Translations under genes and position numbers: made by a program
Part shown: piece after piece, positions 51,001-58,725 of the stretch
Layout: each line of letters starts with the position of its first letter
Numbering within the stretch: the first letter of the stretch is position 1
NCBI RefSeq assembly: GCF_039532605.1
Contig: NZ_BAAARY010000012.1
Coordinates: 58,725 to 122,724 of the forward strand
Reading direction: 5' to 3'
DNA from: Pilimelia columellifera
Lineage (GTDB): Bacteria > Actinomycetota > Actinomycetes > Mycobacteriales > Micromonosporaceae
DNA: 64,000 nt
Notes under the pieces: model-generated
Databases searched by the model: none
What the model was told of the DNA's origin: nothing
The model's input: the letters and a program-made list of their open reading frames with translations, nothing else

Positions 51001-52347
51001 CTAGACCGCGGCGACGAGCGTCGGGGCCCGGTGGTCGGCGAGCACCGACGACAGCACCTCGCCGACCCGAACGGCGGTGTTCGACAGCAGCGGGGAGGTG
51101 ATCCCGTGGCTGTGTTCGGTGCCGCCCTGCAGGTACACCCCGCAGCGGAGGCTGGCGTCGGCCTGCGCCCGGTAGTCCCGCCCGACCACCGGGCGGCCCA
51201 GGCCGTCCCGGTGGCACAGCGCGCCGACCTCGCCGAGCAGGCTGTACGGGTCGGCCGGGTGGTAGCCGGTGGCGTACACGACGATGTCGGCGTCCAGGTG
51301 GGTCACCTCGCCGGTGACCAGGGAGGTGACGGTGGCGTCGACGCCGCCGGGTCCCTCGTGGACGGCGGTGAGCCGGGAGGCGTTAATCATGCGCAGGCGT
51401 TGCCGGCCGAGGACCTTCTCCTGGTACTCGCGTCGGTACAGGTCCGTGATGAGGTCGATGTCGACCACGGAGTAGTTGGTGTTGGCGTGGTAGTCCATCA
51501 ACCGCTGTTTGGTGGCCTCGGGCGCGGTGTAGAAGTCGTCCACGGCGGCCGGGTCGAAGATCCGGTTGGCGTACGGGCTGTCGTCGGCGGGGGAGTAGCC
51601 GTAGCGGGAGAAGACCGCGCAGACCTCGGCGTCCGGGAACTCGCGGTGCAGGTACGCCACCGACTCGGCGGCGCTCTGCCCGGCGCCGACGACGAGCATC
51701 CGCCGGGGCGCGGCGCCGGCGCGCAGCTTCGCGGCGTTGCGTAGCAGGTCGCTGGTGTGCCAGAGGCGCTCGCTGGCTGACACGCCCTCGGGTAGCTTGG
51801 GTCGCAGCCCGGTGCTGACGACGATGTTGCGGGCCCGGTGGGTGACGGTCTCGCCGCCGACACGCGCGACCACGTCCAGGTGGGTGACGTCGCTAGCGGC
51901 GTGATGCGCCGGATCGCCGTCGGCATCGCGCACCGGCCTGACGGCGATCACCTCGGCGCCGTAGCTGACCTGGGCGTCGACCTGCGCCGCGGCCCAGGCG
52001 AAGTAGTCGTGGAACTCGACCCGCAGCGGGAACAGGCTCTTGTGGTTGATGAAGTCGATGAGCCGGCCCTGCTCGTGCAGGTAGTTGACGAAGCTGTAGT
52101 GACTGCTCGGGTTCCGCAGCGTCACTAGGTCCTTGAGGAAGGACACCTGCATGGTGGCGTCGTCGATGAGCATCCCGCGGTGCCAGCCGAAGTCGGGTTG
52201 CCGCTCCAGGAAGTGGGCGGTCACGGGTGGTCCGGGGAGGCCGGCGTTGTGTTCGGCCACCGCGATGGCCAGGGCCAGGTTGGACGGCCCGAAACCGATC
52301 CCGATGAGGTCGTAGACCGGCGTTTCCGCTGGAAGTGGCTCAGACAT
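51001..52347 (-). CDS. L-ornithine N5-monooxygenase
   Basis: 448 residues from ATG at 52347 (MSEPLPAET), six bases after GAGGGG; an ATG at 52353 touches that site. FAD site GIGFGPSNLALAIA, substrate region MQVSFLKDLVTLRNPSSHYSFVNYL, NADPH site VVGAGQSAAESVAYL and the C-terminal ATGYHP motif define the SidA/PvdA/CchB family of N-hydroxylating enzymes. It turns L-ornithine into N5-hydroxyornithine, the substrate for formylation and for the NRPS. Its promoter faces two iron boxes in the 164-base gap before the formyltransferase gene. After it come a short 111-base gap and the binding lipoprotein. Confidence 0.96.
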   Translation of the reverse strand: MSEPLPAETPVYDLIGIGFGPSNLALAIAVAEHNAGLPGPPVTAHFLERQPDFGWHRGMLIDDATMQVSFLKDLVTLRNPSSHYSFVNYLHEQGRLIDFINHKSLFPLRVEFHDYFAWAAAQVDAQVSYGAEVIAVRPVRDADGDPAHHAASDVTHLDVVARVGGETVTHRARNIVVSTGLRPKLPEGVSASERLWHTSDLLRNAAKLRAGAAPRRMLVVGAGQSAAESVAYLHREFPDAEVCAVFSRYGYSPADDSPYANRIFDPAAVDDFYTAPEATKQRLMDYHANTNYSVVDIDLITDLYRREYQEKVLGRQRLRMINASRLTAVHEGPGGVDATVTSLVTGEVTHLDADIVVYATGYHPADPYSLLGEVGALCHRDGLGRPVVGRDYRAQADASLRCGVYLQGGTEHSHGITSPLLSNTAVRVGEVLSSVLADHRAPTLVAAV

Positions 52348-52389
52348 GCCCATCCCCTCACGCGGTTGACCGCGTTTCGCGACAGTGAC

Positions 52390-52408
52390 TTTGGTGAGCC
52401 TAACCTAA
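52390..52408. promoter_or_regulatory. IdeR/DmdR-type iron box 1 (biosynthesis promoter)
   Basis: TTTGGTGAGCCTAACCTAA matches the consensus TTAGGTTAGGCTAACCTAA at 16 of 19 positions. It lies 43 bases before the ornithine hydroxylase start, so it probably governs the long minus-strand operon (hydroxylase, lipoprotein, NRPS, MbtH). Confidence 0.85.
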
Positions 52409-52444
52409 GTAGTTGATCGAAGCGATGGTGGGTCGGCCTGTTAA

Positions 52445-52463
52445 TTAGGGCAGCCTTGCTTAA
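52445..52463. promoter_or_regulatory. IdeR/DmdR-type iron box 2 (formyltransferase side)
   Basis: TTAGGGCAGCCTTGCTTAA matches the consensus at 13 of 19 positions, weaker than the first box. It lies 49 bases before the formyltransferase start; the centres of the two boxes are 55 bases apart. Confidence 0.6.
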
Positions 52464-52511
52464 GATAATCGGACCCTACCCGACGCCCTGCCGCCATCGG
52501 AGGAATCCACC

Positions 52512-53471
52512 ATGCGAGTCGTCATGTTCGGCTACCAGACCTGGGGTCACCGGACCCTCGAGGCCCTGCTGGCCTCCGAGCACGATGTCGTCACCGTCGT
52601 CACCCACCCGCCGAGCGACGGCGCCTACGAGAAGATCTGGTCCGACTCGGTCGCTGACCTCGCCGCCGAACACGGCGTCCCGGTGCTGTTGCGGGAGCGC
52701 CCCGACGACGACGACCTGTACGACACGCTCAAGGCGCTCGCGCCGGATGTCATCGTCGCCACCAACTGGCGTACCTGGATACCGCCGCGCATCTTCGGCC
52801 TTCCCGCCCACGGCACCCTCAACGTGCACGACTCGCTGCTGCCGGCCTACGCGGGCTTCTCCCCGCTCATCTGGGCGCTCATCAACGGCGAGAAGGAGGT
52901 CGGGGTCACCGCGCACCTGATGGACGACACCCTCGACGCCGGTCCGATCGTGCTCCAACGCGCCGTCCCGGTCGGCGACGCCGACACCACCACGGACCTG
53001 TTCCACAAGACCCTGGCGCTCTTCGGTCCGATCACCGTCGACGGCCTTGCCGCCATCGCCAGCGGCCGGCGCGACTTCGTCGCACAGGACCGCAGCCGGG
53101 CCAGCTTCTTCCACAAGCGCTCCGACGAGGACATCCGGATCGACTGGACCTGGTCGGCCCAGGAGCTGGAACGGCTGGTGCGCGCCCAGTCGGCGCCGTA
53201 CCCGCAGGCGTTCTGCTACCACAAGGGACAACGCCTGGAGATCGTCGCGGCGCGAGTGTCCGCCGGCGTGTACGGCGGCACCCCGGGCCGGATCTTCTAC
53301 CGGGAGGGCGACGGGGTGGCCGTGGTCGCCGGGGCGGACGCCCGACGGGGCCGCAACCACGCCCTGCTCATCACCCGGGTACGCGTCGCCGGCGGCCAGG
53401 AGCTGGCCGCCGGCGACTACTTCACCCACATGGGCGGCTATCTCACCAGCCACCCCGCTCCGGCCGGCTGA
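52512..53471 (+). CDS. Hydroxyornithine N-formyltransferase (Fmt-like)
   Basis: 319 residues with a GGAGG site before ATG at 52512. The N-terminal formyltransferase fold has MRVVMFGYQTWGHRTLEALL, the catalytic region TLNVHDSLLPAYAGFSPLIWAL, and GVTAHLMDDTLDAGPIVLQ (His and Asp of the N-H-D triad); a C-terminal Fmt-like domain follows. In the coelichelin pathway the equivalent CchA formylates N5-hydroxyornithine using N10-formyl-tetrahydrofolate. It diverges from the ornithine hydroxylase gene over two iron boxes. It implies that the siderophore carries formyl hydroxamates rather than the acetyl ones of erythrochelin. It ends 19 bases before the convergent MFS gene. Confidence 0.93.
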   Translation: MRVVMFGYQTWGHRTLEALLASEHDVVTVVTHPPSDGAYEKIWSDSVADLAAEHGVPVLLRERPDDDDLYDTLKALAPDVIVATNWRTWIPPRIFGLPAHGTLNVHDSLLPAYAGFSPLIWALINGEKEVGVTAHLMDDTLDAGPIVLQRAVPVGDADTTTDLFHKTLALFGPITVDGLAAIASGRRDFVAQDRSRASFFHKRSDEDIRIDWTWSAQELERLVRAQSAPYPQAFCYHKGQRLEIVAARVSAGVYGGTPGRIFYREGDGVAVVAGADARRGRNHALLITRVRVAGGQELAAGDYFTHMGGYLTSHPAPAG

Positions 53472-53490
53472 GCGTCGCGCCGGACCCCGG

Positions 53491-55074
53491 TCAGTGGATC
53501 ATGACTGGGGGAGCGGCGTCCTTGTCCTGATCGTCCAGCAGGTGCGAGACCTCACGCTTGCGCGGCAGGAACGCCACCGGGATGAACGTCAGCAGCACGA
53601 TGCCGAACGCCACCGTGAACGTCGAGGCGAAGGCGTCGGCGACGAAGTCCAGCGCGTTGTCGATGAACGCCTGGTCCACCGGGAACAGCTTCAGCAGGTC
53701 CGGATTCTGCTGGGCGCCGATGGCCAGCCCGGCCTCGGTGATCGGCTCGCCGGTGGCCGGGTTCACCGCGCCTGGGATCTGCGGCGACTCGTTGAGCTTG
53801 CTGGTGAGAACCACCGACATCACCGCCGCGCCGACCGAGCTGCCGACCTGCTGGATGATGTTGAGCAGCGTCGAACCGCGGGCCACGTCGTGGCTGGTCA
53901 GCGTCTTGAGCGCGGACGTCATGATCGGCATCATCGTGCCGCCCATGCCCAGGCCCATGACGAACAGCGAGCCGCACAGCACCACGTACGAGGTGTCCGC
54001 CTCGACCTGGGTGAACGTCCAGAACCCGGTGGCGATCAGCGCCAGCGCGAACGGCACCGTCCGCCCGACCGGGATCTTGTCGGCGAGCATGCCGGCGATC
54101 GGCATGGTGATCATGGCGCCGATGCCCTGCGGGGCGATGAGCAGCCCGGCGTGCAGCGTCGACTCGCCCCGCACCTGTAGGAAGTAGCTGGGGAACAGCA
54201 GTCCGGCGCCCATGAACGCGACGATGAAGACGAACATCGACACCGACGCGACGGTGAGGTTCCGGTTGGCGAACAGCCGCAGGTCGAGCAGCGGGTGCCG
54301 CGGCTTGAACGAGTAGACGACGAACCCCACGACCAGGGCCGCGCCGACGAGCATCGGGGCCCACACCCGGGTGGCGGCGAACGTGCCCTCCTCCGGGATC
54401 GTGGAGACGCCGAACAGGAACAGCGCCAGACCCGGCGAGAGCATGAGCATGCCGACGAAGTCGAAGGACTCCGACGGCTCCGGGGAATCCTTGGGCAGCG
54501 CGAACCGCGCGTAGACGAGCGCGGCCAGCCCGATCGGCAGGTTGATCAGGAAGATCCAGTGCCAGCTGGCGACGTCGATGAGCCAGCCGCCGAGGATCGG
54601 GCCGCCGATCGGGCCCAGCAGCATCGGGATGCCGAGGATGGCCATGAGCCGGCCGATACGGTCCGGGCCGGCGGCCCTGGTGAGGATCGTCATGCCCAGC
54701 GGCATGAGCATGCCGCCGCCGAGGCCCTGGAGCACCCGGAACGCGATGAGCTGCTCGATCGAGTCGGCGGTGGCGCACAGGCCCGAGCCGATCGTGAACA
54801 GCGCCAGCGCGATCATGTAGAGCCGCTTGGTGCCGAACCGGTCGGCCGCCCACCCGGTGAGCGGAATGACGGTGGCCAGGGCCAGGGTGTAGGCCGTCAT
54901 CGTCCAGGCGACCGTGGCGTACGACGCGCCGAACGCGTCCTGGAAGGTCGGCAGGGCGACGCTGACGACGGTGATATCGAGGATCGACATGATCGCGCCG
55001 AGGACGATGACTCCGGCGATCTTGAGGACGGCCCCGTCGATCTTGTTCGCGCTCGTGGTGGGCGCTTGACTCAT
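53491..55074 (-). CDS. MFS transporter, DHA2/EmrB family (probable siderophore exporter)
   Basis: 527 residues with 14 predicted helices, the DHA2 layout. Motif A-like GWAADRFGTKRLYM, motif C-like GPIGGPILGGWLID, and ILDITVVSVALPTFQ in helix 1 are clear. The tail is charged (EVSHLLDDQDKDAAPP). A GGGAG site is seven bases before ATG at 55074. DHA2 carriers exchange protons for drugs or metabolites, and MFS exporters often sit in hydroxamate siderophore loci. Its promoter region (55075-55143) shows no clear iron box, so its link with the siderophore rests on position only. It is convergent with the formyltransferase gene. Confidence 0.9.
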   Translation of the reverse strand: MSQAPTTSANKIDGAVLKIAGVIVLGAIMSILDITVVSVALPTFQDAFGASYATVAWTMTAYTLALATVIPLTGWAADRFGTKRLYMIALALFTIGSGLCATADSIEQLIAFRVLQGLGGGMLMPLGMTILTRAAGPDRIGRLMAILGIPMLLGPIGGPILGGWLIDVASWHWIFLINLPIGLAALVYARFALPKDSPEPSESFDFVGMLMLSPGLALFLFGVSTIPEEGTFAATRVWAPMLVGAALVVGFVVYSFKPRHPLLDLRLFANRNLTVASVSMFVFIVAFMGAGLLFPSYFLQVRGESTLHAGLLIAPQGIGAMITMPIAGMLADKIPVGRTVPFALALIATGFWTFTQVEADTSYVVLCGSLFVMGLGMGGTMMPIMTSALKTLTSHDVARGSTLLNIIQQVGSSVGAAVMSVVLTSKLNESPQIPGAVNPATGEPITEAGLAIGAQQNPDLLKLFPVDQAFIDNALDFVADAFASTFTVAFGIVLLTFIPVAFLPRKREVSHLLDDQDKDAAPPVMIH

Positions 55075-55143
55075 TGGGAACTCCCGCTTGAACAGGCAGG
55101 CTGACGTCCTGCGTCGACAACCGTAGCTGCTTCGGCAAATGTT

Positions 55144-55983
55144 TCACACGTCAGATACCTGCCCGGCGAACCGGTCGACGAACGCCTGCCGCGTCCTGGC
55201 GCCGGGAGTCGTGTCGTGTACGGCGAACACCACCTCGTCGAACCACGGCGCGGCCTGAAGCGCCTGGTCGAACGCGGCGGCGACCTCGGCGGGGTCGTTG
55301 CCGAAGACCCCGCAGCCCCACGCGCCGAGCACCAACGACCGGTGACGGTGGGCGGCGGCCAGTCGCAGGAGGTGGGCGGCGCGCCGGCGCAGCGTCCGCG
55401 GCACGTCGGCGACATCCCAGGGCTGGCTACGACGCAGGGCGCTGATGTTCGGCGCCGCCGCGGTGAGGAAGCTGGCCGGGTAGGGCTGGGGGAGCAGCGT
55501 CCCATGGTCGTCGCGGAACACCGGGACCCGCGGGCTGTAGATGACGTGGTCGCTGTAGCGCAGGTCTCGTTGCCGCTCGTGGAACCGGTAGAAGCCGGCC
55601 GCGGCGTTGAGACACGGGTACAGGGCCGAGGAGCGGACGACGCTCTCCTCCTGGGCCTCGGCCCCGTCTCGGAATCCGCCGCCGGGGTTCTTGGCGGAGG
55701 CGAACACCAGACAGGCGACCTCCGGGCCCAGCCGGCGGGCGGCTGCCAGGGTCGTCTCCGCGGTGACCTGGACCCGCGCCGCGCGCGCGGCGCCATCGAC
55801 GTGGACAACCTCGTCAGGTCGGTGCAGCCGGACTCCCGCCAGGGCGGCGCCGATCGCCCCGGCGAGGTCGACCTGGGCGCCCTGGTGGCGGTAGCCGCCG
55901 CTCGCGACGATGTCGAGGGTCTCCCGGGCGATGGCGCGCAGCCGGTCACGCCGGGCGCTGTTCCTCTCGTTCATCGATCTCAT
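55144..55983 (-). CDS. PARG-type poly(ADP-ribose) glycohydrolase, TIGR02452 family
   Basis: 279 residues from ATG at 55983 (MRSMNERNSARR); MNERN at 55974 is an equal option and neither has a strong ribosome site. The catalytic signature of PARG enzymes, GGG-x7-QEE, is present as PGGGFRDGAEAQEE, within VACLVFASAKNPGGGF. SSALYPCL, YSDHVIYSPRVPVFRD and LVLGAWGCGVFGNDP complete the macrodomain-like fold. Such bacterial enzymes release ADP-ribose from modified proteins. No ADP-ribosyltransferase lies nearby. It is divergent from the M28 peptidase gene with 150 bases between. Confidence 0.9.
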   Translation of the reverse strand: MRSMNERNSARRDRLRAIARETLDIVASGGYRHQGAQVDLAGAIGAALAGVRLHRPDEVVHVDGAARAARVQVTAETTLAAARRLGPEVACLVFASAKNPGGGFRDGAEAQEESVVRSSALYPCLNAAAGFYRFHERQRDLRYSDHVIYSPRVPVFRDDHGTLLPQPYPASFLTAAAPNISALRRSQPWDVADVPRTLRRRAAHLLRLAAAHRHRSLVLGAWGCGVFGNDPAEVAAAFDQALQAAPWFDEVVFAVHDTTPGARTRQAFVDRFAGQVSDV

Positions 55984-56134
55984 GTCCGTGAGGCTAGGGA
56001 CGCCTGCCGGCGGCGGCAACGCCATTGTGGGGCAATCCTATCGAGGGATATCTATGCAATCGGCCGGCCGGCCCGTAGCGTGTCGGCTAGAAAACGATAG
56101 ACGTTGCTGTTTCCCGACCCCCTGGGAGTGCCCG

Positions 56135-57082
56135 ATGCGCTACCGCGCCCCCGCGATTGCCGCAGTTCTCTGCGTCACCGTCGCGATCACCACGAGCCAA
56201 GCCAACGCCGTTGCCGCCCCGGCCGCCGTTGCCGCTGGTCCCGCCCTGGTCGCCATCGATCCGCCCACCATCGCCGACGAGGCGCCTATGGTCCACATCC
56301 GCGAGCTGCAGAAGATCGCCGACGCCAACGGCGGCAACCGCGCCCACGGTCGCGCCGGCTTCAAGGCCTCTGTCGACTACGTCAAGCGCACTCTCGACGC
56401 CGCCGGCTTCCAGACCACGCTCCACCCGTTCACCCACGCCGGCGCCCAGGGCTGGAACGTCATCGCCGAGTGGCCGCACGGCGACGCCAACAACGTCGTC
56501 ATGCTCGGCGCCCACCTCGACAGCGTCACCGCCGGACCGGGCCTCAACGACAACGGCACCGGCGCCTCGGCGCTGCTGGAGAACGCCCTGACGGTCGCCA
56601 AGTCGAACCTGCGGCCGGACAAGCGGATGCGTTTCGGCTGGTGGGGCGCCGAGGAGGTCGGCCTCATCGGCTCGAAGGCGTACGTCAGCAGCCTGTCCGC
56701 CGCCGAGAAGAAGAAGATCGGCGCGTATCTCAACTTCGACATGGTGGGCACCAAGAAGGTCACCAAGTGGGGCATCTACTCCGACGGCGACGCCGGCCTG
56801 GCCAGTCAGCTCGACGCCTGGTTCAAGGCCCGTAACATCCCGACCATCAGCATCAACCTCAACAGCCGGTCCGACCACGCCGCCTTCCGCGCCGCCGGCA
56901 TCAAGGCCAGCGGCGTCATCTCCGAGGACAGCCTCAGCAGGTTGGACCCCTGCTACCACCAGGCCTGCGACAACGCCGCCAACGTCCTGCCGAAGGCCGA
57001 GGGCATCGCCACCAACATGATCGCCAGCATCTTCTGGCAGCTCGCCGGCGCCAAGACCGCGGTCGCGCCGGTCCGGTCCTGA
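56135..57082 (+). CDS. Secreted M28 zinc aminopeptidase
   Basis: 315 residues from ATG at 56135 (GGGAG upstream); a longer open frame from 55910 is non-coding. The signal peptide ends near NAVAAPA. Both zinc sites are complete: GAHLDSV (His), GLNDNGTGASALLE (Asp), WGAEEVGLIGSKAYV (catalytic Glu-Glu), LNFDMVG (Asp) and DPCYHQACDN (His). The pattern is that of Streptomyces griseus aminopeptidase, which frees N-terminal hydrophobic residues from peptides outside the cell. No PA or C-terminal domain follows. A perfect hairpin terminates the transcript seven bases after the stop. Confidence 0.93.
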   Translation: MRYRAPAIAAVLCVTVAITTSQANAVAAPAAVAAGPALVAIDPPTIADEAPMVHIRELQKIADANGGNRAHGRAGFKASVDYVKRTLDAAGFQTTLHPFTHAGAQGWNVIAEWPHGDANNVVMLGAHLDSVTAGPGLNDNGTGASALLENALTVAKSNLRPDKRMRFGWWGAEEVGLIGSKAYVSSLSAAEKKKIGAYLNFDMVGTKKVTKWGIYSDGDAGLASQLDAWFKARNIPTISINLNSRSDHAAFRAAGIKASGVISEDSLSRLDPCYHQACDNAANVLPKAEGIATNMIASIFWQLAGAKTAVAPVRS

Positions 57083-57088
57083 CGAACG

Positions 57089-57122
57089 GGTCCGGTGGCG
57101 GCAGCTTGGCCGCCACCGGACC
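57089..57122 (+). terminator. Terminator hairpin after the M28 peptidase gene
   Basis: Arms 57089-57102 and 57109-57122 are perfect 14-base complements with a six-base loop, immediately downstream of the peptidase stop codon. Confidence 0.88.
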
Positions 57123-57235
57123 AGCTCTCGGCTACCATCACAGCGGAGCAATCCCCCTGAAAGCCCTGAAGCGTCCGTCATGCCTGCCATTTGGGTGGGC
57201 TGCCGGACCATCGTGGCCTTGAGGAGGAGCCCGTG

Positions 57236-57802
57236 ATGAAGCGATTCGGTCGAGCGGCGGCGGTCTGCGTCGGCGTGGCCATGGCGTTGTCGGGCGCCGC
57301 CTGCGGCGACGACGAGAACGCCGCCCCCGGCGGCGCCGCGGCCACCTTCAACCAGGCCGACGTCGACTTCGCCACCGGCATGATCCCGCACCACGAACAG
57401 GCGATCGAGATGGCGAACCTCGTCGACGCCCAGGGCCAGAGCGCCGAAGTCGGCGCCCTGGCCGAGAAGATCCGGGACAGTCAGGGCAGCGAGATCACCA
57501 CGATGTCGGGGTGGCTGGTCGCCTGGGGAAAGCCCGTGCCGTCCCCGGGCGTTGACGGCCACGCCGACCACCCGGGCAAGATGTCCGACGCCGAGATGAA
57601 GAAGCTCTCCGACGCGTCCGGGAAAGCGTTCGACACGATGTTCCTCACGATGATGGTCGAGCACCACGAGGGCGCGATCGCGATGGCCCGCGACGAGATC
57701 GCCAAGGGCGCGAACGCCGAGGCCAAGGAGTTGGCCAAACAGATTGAGCAGGCCCAGACCGCGGAGATCGCCGCGATGCGCGCCCTGCTCGAAGAGTCGT
57801 AG
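57236..57802 (+). CDS. DUF305 lipoprotein (ferritin-like)
   Basis: 188 residues from ATG at 57236 after GAGGAGGAG. Signal and lipobox ALSGAACGDD point to an anchored lipoprotein. Two DUF305 repeats are clear: DVDFATGMIPHHEQAIEMANLV and DTMFLTMMVEHHEGAIAMARDEI (parts shown), each with the HH(E)xAI(x)MA motif in a helical bundle. The histidines and methionines may bind metal, and the family often lies near copper genes, but none is present here. It is a single gene between the M28 peptidase and the response regulator operon. Confidence 0.9.
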   Translation: MKRFGRAAAVCVGVAMALSGAACGDDENAAPGGAAATFNQADVDFATGMIPHHEQAIEMANLVDAQGQSAEVGALAEKIRDSQGSEITTMSGWLVAWGKPVPSPGVDGHADHPGKMSDAEMKKLSDASGKAFDTMFLTMMVEHHEGAIAMARDEIAKGANAEAKELAKQIEQAQTAEIAAMRALLEES

Positions 57803-57911
57803 CTGGCCGCTGGAAGCCCACGAACAGCCTGCCGGGAGCGCCCGTCCCAATGCGGTGAAAAATGCCGTTAAAAGGCGATAGCGTGAGCGCATCCGGGGAA
57901 CGGAGGCGGGT

Positions 57912-58289
57912 GTGCCCGACACCACGACCCACGCCCTCGTCATCGAGGACGAGCCCGACGTGCTGGACCTGCTCGCCCGGCACATCAGCCGGCTCGGCAT
58001 GCGGGTCAGCCGGGCCAGCTCCGGCGGCGCCGGCCTGACCAAGGCGCTCGCCGATGTCCCCGACGTGGTCATCGTCGACATCAATCTTCCCGATATCGAC
58101 GGCCGCGAAGTCATCCGGCGGCTGCGGGCGGACGAACGGACCAGCGACTGCTCCATCGTCGTCTGTTCGGTTCTCGATCGCGACGACCTCATCGCGCTGG
58201 GCGCCGACGCCATCCTGGCCAAGCCCTTCCAGCGTGCCTCGGTCGCGGAGGTGTTCGCCGACCTGTCGATCAGTCCGGAAGGGAAATGA
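57912..58289 (+). CDS. Single-domain response regulator
   Basis: 125 residues from GTG at 57912 with GGAGG before it. The receiver has the acidic pair in VIEDEPD, phosphoacceptor near residue 56 in VDINLPDIDG, switch serine in VVCSVLD and the lysine in LAKPFQ. There is no output domain. It is the first gene of a five-gene run (two regulators, a kinase, a HEAT protein and a glycosyltransferase) with small gaps, so it probably belongs to a phosphorelay that controls the glycosyltransferase. Confidence 0.93.
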   Translation: MPDTTTHALVIEDEPDVLDLLARHISRLGMRVSRASSGGAGLTKALADVPDVVIVDINLPDIDGREVIRRLRADERTSDCSIVVCSVLDRDDLIALGADAILAKPFQRASVAEVFADLSISPEGK

Positions 58290-58290
58290 C

Positions 58291-58665
<375 letters not shown>

Positions 58666-58725
58666 TGACCCACGTGAGAGCGGACGCCACACGATGAAGG
58701 CCGCGCCCGCGACGAACGCCGCGCG

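Noticed and set aside
55910..56134. Longer M28 peptidase with an extra 75 residues.
   Set aside because: The extra part overlaps the divergent PARG-type gene and its promoter; the ATG at 56135 has a ribosome site and is followed by a proper signal peptide.
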